Assembly (NCBI GenBank): GCA_965662745.1
Contig: CBFIJK010000032.1
Span: 1 to 38,528, forward strand
DNA: 38,528 nucleotides
DNA from: Anianibacter sp965662745
GTDB taxonomy: Bacteria; Pseudomonadota; Alphaproteobacteria; Rhodobacterales; Rhodobacteraceae
Direction of reading: 5' to 3'
The position numbers were made by a program, and so were the translations under genes. This document shows, in pieces, positions 8,679 through 16,004 of this stretch. A model generated the notes under the pieces. That model was given only the letters and a program-made list of their open reading frames with translations, was not told the DNA's origin and did not search any database. Position 1 is the stretch's first letter. Each line of letters opens with the position of its first letter.

Positions 8679-8683
8679 CTCCT
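8679..8683 (-). promoter_or_regulatory. Ribosome-binding site AGGAG fixing a GTG start
   Basis: The minus strand reads AGGAG nine bases before the GTG at 8667-8669. This supports GTG over the ATG four codons downstream as the start of the aminotransferase. Confidence 0.6.
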
Positions 8684-8769
8684 TACGGGCAGATATTTTT
8701 GCGGCTGTCTACAGGGGAACGGCGCAAAGGGCCAGAGCGCGCAAGGGTCGCACCCAGGCCGACGGGCTG

Positions 8770-9795
8770 TTATTCGCCAACATCCAGGAAGGACCGGATC
8801 GGCGGGGCGAGGCGCTCGCGCTGGGGCTCGACACTGGCGAGAACCTTCAGGACATCGAGGCCCTCGCGCACGCTCGATTTCGGCTTCAGCCCGTATTCGG
8901 CGCAGGTCATGAAATGGCGCAGTTCTGACGTGAGCGGCATGTTCTCGGGCGTGTCGATATAGTCGGGTTCGGCGGATTCGAACTTGATCGCCTCGCCCTC
9001 GGTCCAGATGCGGTGATTGTAGATCGCCAGCTTCTTGCCCGGATCCTCAAGATCGTTGAAAACCGCCATCGCCTTGTCGCCGATCACCGTGAACTTGCGG
9101 TCCCGCATGGGTGCAAGCCGCGAGATGAAGGTGTGCGAGCGTGCACCCGACGGAAAGCTCATATGAAGATGGGCGAAATCGGGGGCGTCGGTAATCAGGC
9201 CTGCGCCTTCAAGGTGCGTGTTGTCCGGCATTTCCTTGGTGATCGCCAGCAGCAGCGACAGGTCATGCGGCGCGATATCCCACAGCGCATCGGTCTGGGT
9301 AAAGAATTTGCCCAGCCCGATCCGGGTGGAATAGACATATTTGATCTGCCCAAGCGCGCCGTTCTCGACAAGCTGCTCCAGAGCCTCGAAGGCGGGATGA
9401 AACCGCAGAATATGGCCGGTCATCGCCACAACGCCCGCGCGGTCTGCCGCCGCGACCACCGCTTCGGCGCTAGCGCCGTCCAGCGCCATGGGCTTTTCGA
9501 CAAGGACATGCTTGCCCGCCTCGATCACCTTCACGGCGGTTTCGGCATGCAGATTTGCGGGCATCGCCAGAACGATGGCGTCGATTTCGGGCGAGGTGAT
9601 CATCTCTTCGGGCGTCATGCCCGGCACGCCGAATTCGGCCCCGGTTTCCGTCGCGCGGCCTTCTGTGCGGTCCGCCACGCCTGCCAGAACACCAAGCGAG
9701 GCCAGCGTGCGCACATGGTTGCGGCCCCAGTCGCCAAGTCCGATGACCCCGGCCTTGAGGGTCAATGCGGGCTCTGGAGTTTCGGGGTGCGCCAT
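8770..9795 (-). CDS. Gfo/Idh/MocA-family oxidoreductase (probable UDP-sugar 3-dehydrogenase)
   Basis: A 341-residue NAD(P)-dependent oxidoreductase. The Rossmann motif GVIGLGDWG is at 16-24 and the hallmark EKP is at 100-102 (catalytic K101) in VLVEKPMAL. The C-terminal half has the family's beta-sheet domain with DIAPHDLS. Relatives acting on nucleotide sugars (WlbA/WbpB on UDP-GlcNAcA, GnnA on UDP-GlcNAc) oxidise C3 to a ketone that a DegT-type enzyme then transaminates. Such an aminotransferase follows 100 bases downstream. The ATG at 9795 is chosen because upstream in-frame sequence lacks family similarity and enters the divergent promoter region. This is the first gene of the minus-strand operon, divergent from the lptF-type gene. 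Fold: high confidence. Substrate: inferred from context. Confidence 0.88.
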   Translation of the reverse strand: MAHPETPEPALTLKAGVIGLGDWGRNHVRTLASLGVLAGVADRTEGRATETGAEFGVPGMTPEEMITSPEIDAIVLAMPANLHAETAVKVIEAGKHVLVEKPMALDGASAEAVVAAADRAGVVAMTGHILRFHPAFEALEQLVENGALGQIKYVYSTRIGLGKFFTQTDALWDIAPHDLSLLLAITKEMPDNTHLEGAGLITDAPDFAHLHMSFPSGARSHTFISRLAPMRDRKFTVIGDKAMAVFNDLEDPGKKLAIYNHRIWTEGEAIKFESAEPDYIDTPENMPLTSELRHFMTCAEYGLKPKSSVREGLDVLKVLASVEPQRERLAPPIRSFLDVGE

Positions 9796-9992
9796 GCGGT
9801 CCGGCCTTTCGCGGTCAATCGGGCTCTTGCCGCTCCCATAGCGAACCCGGTCCTGCACGAAAAGCCTAATGGCCAATCTGGCGGGCGCACAAGGACAATT
9901 TGTCCAGATATTGCGGCCAGAACCCGCCATGCGCGCATATGCGGTCGAAGATGCACCCGCGCCACCCTTCGCAAATGTGAGAGCCGCGCGAC

Positions 9993-10022
9993 TTGTGACG
10001 CCCCCGCCCGCTGCGCTACACC
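9993..10022 (+). promoter_or_regulatory. Candidate promoter of the lptF-type operon
   Basis: TTGTGA (9993-9998) and TACACC (10017-10022) are separated by 18 bases, and the lptF start lies 18 bases further on. The boxes match the consensus only partly. The 244-base gap 9796-10039 also has to hold the minus-strand promoter of the oxidoreductase operon; I see no other clear site there. Confidence 0.3.
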
Positions 10023-10039
10023 GCGATAAGCCTTTGAGC

Positions 10040-11164
10040 ATGCCGATGACCCTGATCCAGCGCCTTCTTATGCGAAAGATCGCCGTGCAGACCGTGCTGG
10101 TCTTCGCCTTCGTCGGCGTGATCGTGACAACGACGCAGGTGCTGAACCAGCTGTTCCGGATGATCGACGCCTCGTCCTCGATCTGGGTGGCGTTCCGCAT
10201 CTACGCGTTCTTCTTGCCGACGATCACCGTGACTGTGTTGCCGCTGGCCTTCCTGATCGCCTGCATCAATGTCTACGATCAGGTCGATGACGACCGCGAA
10301 AGTGTCGTGCTCACGAGCGCGGGCGCGCCGCCTTTCACTGTGCTCCTTCCCGCCGCGATCCTGTCGGTGATCGTCTCGGGCGTGGTTCTGGCGCTCAGCA
10401 TGGTGATCGAGCCGAGGTCCGAACGCGCCTTGCAGACCACGTTCAACGAACTGACCTTCGACACGCTCAAGATCATCGCAGGCGACGGAACGCTGCAGCA
10501 GGTGATGCCGAACCTCTTCGTGCGCGGCGGCGGGGTTGACGATGCGGGCGATATCAACGGGATTTTCATTCTGGACCGCCGGAACTCTGCCGAGGAAACC
10601 ACATATGTCGCCGAGCGCGGCGTGTTCATCGAAGAAGAAGGCGAGACGCTACTGCGGCTTGAAAACGGCTCGATCCAGGTGCGCGACATGGATGCGGACG
10701 AGTCGCACAAGATCCGGTTCGGGCGCTATATCGCGGATCCGGACGAGATGTTCGGCAGCCAGGGCGGCGCGTCGTTCAATATTCGACAGACGCTGACGGG
10801 CGAGCTGATCAGCGGCGCCCGAGATCCAAGCACCATTTCATTTGCTCAATCGACGGTAATCAAGGAGTTGATCCGCCGCGCCAGTGAATGGCTCTATCCG
10901 CTCATGTTCTTCGCTTTGGTATCCTATCTCGTGATGCGCAGCCGCTTTTCGCGCGGATCTATGCGCTGGCGTTTGCCCGTGGCCGTGGTCGGAGCATTCG
11001 CGATCAAGGCAGTCGGCCTTGTGCTGATCGGAGCGGCGACAACAGGGTACCTGATGCAGGTCTTCGCGGTGGCCATGCCGCTTCTGGCCGCAGCCGGATT
11101 TCTAATCGCAGGATACCGGAGTGCCTACAGGCCGCATTCGCGGCGGGTCAGGGTGACAGCATGA
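10040..11164 (+). CDS. LptF-type permease of the YjgP/YjgQ family
   Basis: A 374-residue inner-membrane protein. LptF and LptG form the transmembrane part of the ABC transporter that pulls lipopolysaccharide out of the inner membrane and hands it to the periplasmic LptC/A bridge. Three hydrophobic segments come first (about residues 12-35, 52-75 and 100-122), with the family signature around ASSSIWVAFRIYAFFLP. A periplasmic beta-rich domain follows (about 125-265), then three C-terminal helices. The start is ATG at 10040 or 10046. The stop overlaps the next gene by ATGA, so translation is coupled. The usual alphaproteobacterial lptFG neighbours (pepA, lptD, surA, pdxA) are absent. I infer a copy dedicated to the local glycolipid, but cannot exclude the only copy. 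Confidence 0.85.
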   Translation: MPMTLIQRLLMRKIAVQTVLVFAFVGVIVTTTQVLNQLFRMIDASSSIWVAFRIYAFFLPTITVTVLPLAFLIACINVYDQVDDDRESVVLTSAGAPPFTVLLPAAILSVIVSGVVLALSMVIEPRSERALQTTFNELTFDTLKIIAGDGTLQQVMPNLFVRGGGVDDAGDINGIFILDRRNSAEETTYVAERGVFIEEEGETLLRLENGSIQVRDMDADESHKIRFGRYIADPDEMFGSQGGASFNIRQTLTGELISGARDPSTISFAQSTVIKELIRRASEWLYPLMFFALVSYLVMRSRFSRGSMRWRLPVAVVGAFAIKAVGLVLIGAATTGYLMQVFAVAMPLLAAAGFLIAGYRSAYRPHSRRVRVTA

Positions 11165-12312
11165 TCCGGTTTGGCCTGATAGAACGATACCTGTTCTTTC
11201 AGCACTTGAAGACGGCACTCTTGGTCTTCCTTGGGCTGGGGTTGATCGTTCTACTGTCGCAGTTTTCCAACTTTTCTCAGTACCAAAGCCGCGTCGAAGG
11301 GTGGGGCTACCTTGAAACCTTGATGATCTCGGGCATGCGCACGCCGGCCCTTCTGCAGGCGATCCTGCCGCACACGATCCTTGTCTCGGCGGCGGTCTCG
11401 ACGGCGCTTTCCTGCCGCAGGCTGGAAGTCGCGGTGCTGATGCAGAACAGCTATTCGCCTACCGCGCTGATCCTTCCGACGGTCCTGTCAGCGGCGGCGC
11501 TTGGGCTGGTGTTCATGCTGGTTGTGAACCCGCTGGCGGTCATCGGGCACAACACCTCGGAAGGGATGATCCGCGATCTGTCGCAGAACACCGGGACCAG
11601 CATCCGCAAGAACCCGCGCGAGGTCTATGTCGAACAGGACGAGGGTGCGATCTTCGTGCTGATCGAGGATGTGACGCAAGATGCCGGGCTCTTGTCCAAC
11701 GTCACCTACTACGCGGTGAACGAGGATCACGTGCTCCAGCGCACGATCAAGGCTGATGAGGGGACCCGCATCGCACCCAATCGCTGGCAGTTGGCGGACG
11801 CGGTCGAGCTGTACCGCGCGCCAGATCTGACCGTGCTGCCGCCCGCCGAAGGCTTTGAGATCGCCTTTTCCGCTCGCGCGCTGGAGACCCGTTTCGATCC
11901 GCGCGACCAGGAAGGCTTTTACCGGTTGCCGGACCGCATCGCTTTGGCCGAAATCGTCGGTGCGCAGACCTATGAGCCGCGCTTTCGGCTAGGCTGGCTT
12001 TACGCCCTGCCGTTCCTTCTGGCGTCGCTGGGATATTTGTCGGGCGCGATAGTTCTGCGCCCGCTGCAGCGTGGCGGCTGGAAATATGACGCGGCACTGG
12101 TGCTCGCGGCGGCCTTCGCGGTCTACACTCTGTCGACGGTGCTCGAGGCGCTGGCGATCCGGGGCGTGTTGGGGGCCGTGACGGCCGTGACAGTCGTGCC
12201 GCTTCTGGCGGCGGTCTCGGCGGCGGCGCTGATCTGGCTCAAGCGCGGGGGCAACCGTATCCTGCGCAATCCCTTCGGCAGACGCGCGCAGGCAATGCAA
12301 GAGGCGCTTTGA
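11161..12312 (+). CDS. LptG-type permease of the YjgP/YjgQ family
   Basis: A 383-residue partner of the LptF-type protein, with the same 3 + beta-domain + 3 topology. The N-terminus MIRFGLIERYLFFQHLKTA is typical of the family, and IRKNPREVYVEQDEGAIFVL opens the periplasmic jelly-roll domain. It would form a heterodimer with the LptF-type protein around the LptB ATPase; no lptB is in the window, so it probably borrows the housekeeping one. The ATG at 11161 overlaps the lptF stop. The gene is followed after 63 bases by the DUF2334 deacetylase, so export and biosynthesis genes share one operon. Assignment to G rather than F rests on order and on the N-terminus. Confidence 0.85.
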   Translation: MIRFGLIERYLFFQHLKTALLVFLGLGLIVLLSQFSNFSQYQSRVEGWGYLETLMISGMRTPALLQAILPHTILVSAAVSTALSCRRLEVAVLMQNSYSPTALILPTVLSAAALGLVFMLVVNPLAVIGHNTSEGMIRDLSQNTGTSIRKNPREVYVEQDEGAIFVLIEDVTQDAGLLSNVTYYAVNEDHVLQRTIKADEGTRIAPNRWQLADAVELYRAPDLTVLPPAEGFEIAFSARALETRFDPRDQEGFYRLPDRIALAEIVGAQTYEPRFRLGWLYALPFLLASLGYLSGAIVLRPLQRGGWKYDAALVLAAAFAVYTLSTVLEALAIRGVLGAVTAVTVVPLLAAVSAAALIWLKRGGNRILRNPFGRRAQAMQEAL

Positions 12313-12375
12313 CGGGTTTGCGCGCACCCGCGCGATGTTCTATCGGAGGCGTGGTTTACAGGAACAGCCCTCTTC

Positions 12376-13158
12376 ATGACCTCCGACGCCATCCATCCGG
12401 CCCAAGACCACGCCGCGCCCAAGGGCGACTGGCGCCGGTTCTACGTGCCAGAGGTGCATGATCTCTACCCAAAGGTATCGCCCACGCCCGAAGCGATGTT
12501 CGCGGTGTTCCCGGACGCCGCGCGCGGGCGTATTGCGCAATCCGTGGTGCCCGATTGGCAAGGCCGCGATCCCATCACAGCGGATACCGATTTCTGCGGA
12601 AGAATCGTTGGCGAAGGCGGGACGGTGGTTCTGCATGGGCTGACCCATTCGCTGGGCCCGTCTTTCTTAGATTGGCTCGTTTACGGCCATGACAACCGCT
12701 CGGAATTCCGCACCCAGCCCGAGGCCGCCGCCATGACGCGGCTGGAGGCCGGGATCGCCGCCTTTCAGGAGGCCTTCGGCGCCGCGCCGAACTGGTTTTG
12801 CGCGCCGCGTTGGCAGGAAAGCGCGGGCACGGTGAAGGCCCTGGAGGCGCTCGGCTTCACCGGCATCCTGTCGCGCAGTTCGATCCGCCGCTTCGGTGCG
12901 CCAGACGTGCCGATCAAACCGCTCAATTTCGATGAGGGAGAGCGCAGCCTGCCCATCGCGCTTGCCATGCGGCGCAGGACGGCGGCCATCGCGCGGATCC
13001 TGCGCGATGAGGAACCGTTTCGGCTGGTGGTGCATCCTCATGATCTTCTCCACGCCAAGACTCGCGCGCAACTGACGGGCTTGATCGCAGAGCTTGACAA
13101 GCGCGGCTGGCAGGCGCTTTCGCTAGACGAGGCATTGGCCCGGTGGGACGCGCGATGA
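12376..13158 (+). CDS. DUF2334-like polysaccharide deacetylase-family protein
   Basis: A 260-residue protein with the landmarks of the NodB-like/DUF2334 deacetylase fold: VHDLYP near residue 27 in place of the usual 'D-D' strand, LHGLTH near 83 (the HxxxH metal site), FCAPRW near 134 and LVVHPHD near 216. These zinc enzymes remove N- or O-acetyl groups from sugars. No signal peptide is seen, so it should act in the cytoplasm. In this cluster it could deacetylate an N-acetylated sugar intermediate, a job LpxC does in lipid A synthesis (LpxC is an unrelated family). That role is inference. Its stop overlaps the next start by ATGA. Confidence 0.8.
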   Translation: MTSDAIHPAQDHAAPKGDWRRFYVPEVHDLYPKVSPTPEAMFAVFPDAARGRIAQSVVPDWQGRDPITADTDFCGRIVGEGGTVVLHGLTHSLGPSFLDWLVYGHDNRSEFRTQPEAAAMTRLEAGIAAFQEAFGAAPNWFCAPRWQESAGTVKALEALGFTGILSRSSIRRFGAPDVPIKPLNFDEGERSLPIALAMRRRTAAIARILRDEEPFRLVVHPHDLLHAKTRAQLTGLIAELDKRGWQALSLDEALARWDAR

Positions 13159-14297
13159 CGGGACGGATCCTTGTGGCGTCGAACGGGTTTGGCGAGGACC
13201 ATATCGCCTGCAAGGTCCTCGATGCCTTGCGCGATCTGCGGCCGGATGTGGAGATCACCGCATGGCCCATGGTCGGGCAGGGGCAGGCCTACCTAGATCG
13301 CGGCATCTTCACCGATGGGCCATCCAACACATTGCCCTCGGAAGGGTTCGGGACGGTCAGCCTTGGCAATTTCATGCGCGATCTGCGCGCCGGGTTCATC
13401 GGCACCTATCTGCGCCAGCTGTCCCATGCGCGGGGATTGCGCGGGCGATTTGACGTGATGCTGGGCGTGGGCGATGCGATCCCGCTGATCGCGGGGCAGG
13501 CGGCGCGAGGGCCATTGGTGTTCGTCTCGACCGCCAAGTCGTCTTACTACGGGCCCAAGACCGATCACGATGCGCTGGATCGGGCCCTGATGCGGCGAGC
13601 CGCGCAGGTCTTCGTGCGCGACGACCTGACGGCGCAGACGCTCGCGGCGAAGGGTGCAAAGGGCGCAGTGGCGGCCAATCCGATGATGGACGGGCTGGAG
13701 GCGTCGGGCACCCCGCTTGTCGGCGAAGGCGAGATCGGTATCGCGATGCTGCCGGGATCGCGCCGCGATGCGGCACAGAATGCAGCCGACCTTCTGGCCG
13801 GGGCGGCGATGGCGGCGATAGAGCGCGCGGATGCTTCGCGCCTGCGGTTTCTCTTTGCGCTGGCGGGGGGCACGCGCGCCGAAGATGTCGCGGCAGAAGG
13901 TTGGACGCGCGACGGCAGCATCCTGCGCCACGGAACGGGCGCCAAGGCGCATCTTCTGACGGGGCGTTTTTCGGATGTCCTTGGCGCCAGCGCGCTGGCG
14001 GTGGGCATGGCGGGGACGGCCAATGAACAGGCGGTCGGGCTGGGCCTGCCGCTGGTTAACCTGCCCGGGCGCGGCAACCAAGGCGAAGCGTTCTGGCGCA
14101 TGAAAACACGCTATTTCGGCCCCTCTGCGCTGCCTGCGCGGCGTGAGGCGGTGGCCATCGGCAACGCGATCTCGGTGCTTCTGGACGATGAAGACCGCCG
14201 GGCCGAGATGGGCCGCGAAGGCCGCGCACGTATGGGCCCGCCGGGCGGATCCGAGATCATTGCCAAGGCGCTTCTGCCCTATCTGGAGGCGCCATGA
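13155..14297 (+). CDS. LpxB-related glycosyltransferase-like protein (lipid-A-disaccharide synthase-related)
   Basis: A 380-residue GT-B-like protein. The N-terminus ILVASNGFGEDHIACKVL followed by AWPMVGQGQAY closely resembles a family described mainly from cyanobacteria and Deinococcus as 'lipid-A-disaccharide synthase-related'. The C-terminal half has the LpxB-like nucleotide-sugar region: LPGSRRDAA near 198 and GMAGTANEQAVGLGLPLVNLPG near 285. It is not LpxB itself, since the LpxB N-terminal 'GExSGD' motif is replaced. The ATG at 13155 overlaps the previous stop, and a GTG at 13143 is less likely. Its place between a deacetylase and a GT2 suggests that it builds the head group of the exported lipid. 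The reaction is unproven. Confidence 0.8.
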   Translation: MTGRILVASNGFGEDHIACKVLDALRDLRPDVEITAWPMVGQGQAYLDRGIFTDGPSNTLPSEGFGTVSLGNFMRDLRAGFIGTYLRQLSHARGLRGRFDVMLGVGDAIPLIAGQAARGPLVFVSTAKSSYYGPKTDHDALDRALMRRAAQVFVRDDLTAQTLAAKGAKGAVAANPMMDGLEASGTPLVGEGEIGIAMLPGSRRDAAQNAADLLAGAAMAAIERADASRLRFLFALAGGTRAEDVAAEGWTRDGSILRHGTGAKAHLLTGRFSDVLGASALAVGMAGTANEQAVGLGLPLVNLPGRGNQGEAFWRMKTRYFGPSALPARREAVAIGNAISVLLDDEDRRAEMGREGRARMGPPGGSEIIAKALLPYLEAP

Positions 14298-15277
14298 CCC
14301 AGCCGCTTATTTCCTTCGTGCTGACCACCCACAACGAAGCGACGGGCATTCGCGCGACCATCGAGGCGCTGGACGGGCAGCGCGATCTGCCGGGCGTGGC
14401 CGAGATCGTGATGGTCGACGATCGGTCGACCGATGACACGGTGGCCGAGGCCGAAGCGGCGCTGAGCCCGATCCTGCGGATCCTGAAGGCCGCGCCCGAT
14501 CCGGCATCGAGGCTGACGACCCGCCAGCAGGCGCTCGACATGGCCTTCCGCGCGGCACGGGGCGATATTGTCCTCACCGTGGATGCCGACAGCGATATCC
14601 CGCCCCGATGGGCCGCGCGCATGACCGCGCCGATCCTTGAGGGGGAATGTGATGCGGTGTCCGGCCCCATCGGGTTCGCGCCGCTCAGCGGCGCGCTTGC
14701 GCGCTGGCAAAGCCTTGATGCGGGGCAGTATTTCCTGATCTCGCGCCTGACTGCGGCGATGGGCTGGGCGGGCGGTGTCCTCTTTGGCAATTTCGCTTTC
14801 CGGCGCGGCTGGTATGAAAAGGTCGGCGGGTTCGACAAGATCGGCTTTGCCCTGACCGAGGATCTGTCGTTCGGCTATGCGCTATATGCGGGCGGGGCCG
14901 ACATGGGCTTTGCCGGGCGCGGCACGCGCATCGACGTGCGGCCCGTGCCGTCGATCCCGGCGCTGGTCGCGCGCACGATGCGCATCTCGTCGGGTCCGGC
15001 CTCGCCCCTGGCCGCAATGCTGACGGGCTGGACGCTGTCGCTGCTCGTCCTCATGATCCTGACACTCTTCATTCCGGCGCTCTGGCCGCTATTGGCCATG
15101 CGCTACATCGCAGGTGTCCTGCTGGTGGCTTATGCCGTCAGAGACCGCCGCGATCCAAAGCTGTTCGGAATGGCATTCTTGTATGAACCGCTGGTCTATG
15201 TGCTGGCGGCGGTTGTCCTGTGGCGGGTGGCGCGGGGCGCGCGTGTCGGCTGGGGAGGGCAAAGCTATGACCGCTAA
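14294..15277 (+). CDS. Membrane-bound family 2 glycosyltransferase
   Basis: A 327-residue GT2 enzyme. The catalytic domain starts with ISFVLTTHNEA, has VDDRSTDDT near 41 and the DXD motif in VDADSD (D97/D99), and shows TEDLSFGYAL as the acceptor-side 'ED' motif. Two or three hydrophobic segments (about 237-262, 270-285 and 296-313) anchor it in the inner membrane. The layout is that of enzymes that glycosylate lipids such as ceramide or diacylglycerol. The start overlaps the stop of the LpxB-related gene by ATGA, and its own 3' end overlaps the GNAT gene by 11 bases, so the whole run is translated as a unit. Substrate not known. Confidence 0.87.
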   Translation: MTQPLISFVLTTHNEATGIRATIEALDGQRDLPGVAEIVMVDDRSTDDTVAEAEAALSPILRILKAAPDPASRLTTRQQALDMAFRAARGDIVLTVDADSDIPPRWAARMTAPILEGECDAVSGPIGFAPLSGALARWQSLDAGQYFLISRLTAAMGWAGGVLFGNFAFRRGWYEKVGGFDKIGFALTEDLSFGYALYAGGADMGFAGRGTRIDVRPVPSIPALVARTMRISSGPASPLAAMLTGWTLSLLVLMILTLFIPALWPLLAMRYIAGVLLVAYAVRDRRDPKLFGMAFLYEPLVYVLAAVVLWRVARGARVGWGGQSYDR

Positions 15278-16004
15278 GGCAAAGCGCCGGCCCACTGGCA
15301 CGATCCGGCCTTACCGTCCCGAGGACCGGGACGCGGTACGCGAGATCTGCGTGCGCACCGCGTTTCGCAATATGGGGGCGGGCAAGCTCTTTGAAGATGA
15401 AGAGCTGTATGCCGATTTCGGCACGCTTTATTACACCGATCACATCCCCGAAGAGGTGCGTGTGGTTGAACAGGACGGCGCGATCATCGGCTATTTCTTC
15501 GGCGATCCCGATCACGCGGCGCAGTTTCGCGCGATGCGCTGGATTGTGCCCAAGATCGTTCTGAAAGCGCTCTGGCGTTGGGCGCGGGGACGCTATGAAA
15601 AGCCCGAGACGATGCGGTATCTGCGGCACCTGATCCTGAACGGTGCCAAGGAAGCGCCGCGTGTGGATTTCGACCGCTTTCCCGCGACCTATCATTGCAA
15701 CATCACGCGCAAGGGCTTTGGTGGTCAGTATTACACCACGATGCTGCTCGACTACCTCGACCGGCTGGAGGCGCGGGGGATCAACGGCATCCACGGCTTT
15801 ATCACCGAGCCTGAGGGCAAGGGAATCTACCAGCGCTTTACCGAACTTGTGCCTGCCGAGGTGGAACAGACCGACCTGCGCCGCACGCAGCTGTTCGAGG
15901 CTGTGCTGGGTGATGAAACCCCGATGGTGAATTACGTCATTGCCACGTCAACGGGGGAGTTCCGCAAATTCACCCATTGGCTGCGCGACACGAAGGGAAT
16001 GTGA
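15267..16004 (+). CDS. GNAT-family N-acyltransferase
   Basis: A 245-residue protein of the GCN5-related acyltransferase fold: a typical N-terminal strand TIRPYRPEDRDAVREIC, IGYFFGDP as beta-4, and a CoA/ACP-loop-like FGGQYYTTMLLDYLDRL after the NITRKG strand. It is longer than simple acetyltransferases, with an insert rich in Arg/Trp (about 85-112) that could contact the membrane. Together with lipid genes, a fatty-acyl rather than acetyl transfer is possible; Caulobacter ceramide synthase is a GNAT-like protein. That parallel is inference. The start ATG 15267 has GGGGAGGG (15252-15259) upstream. Its stop shares one base with the next start (TGATG). Confidence 0.8.
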   Translation: MTAKAKRRPTGTIRPYRPEDRDAVREICVRTAFRNMGAGKLFEDEELYADFGTLYYTDHIPEEVRVVEQDGAIIGYFFGDPDHAAQFRAMRWIVPKIVLKALWRWARGRYEKPETMRYLRHLILNGAKEAPRVDFDRFPATYHCNITRKGFGGQYYTTMLLDYLDRLEARGINGIHGFITEPEGKGIYQRFTELVPAEVEQTDLRRTQLFEAVLGDETPMVNYVIATSTGEFRKFTHWLRDTKGM

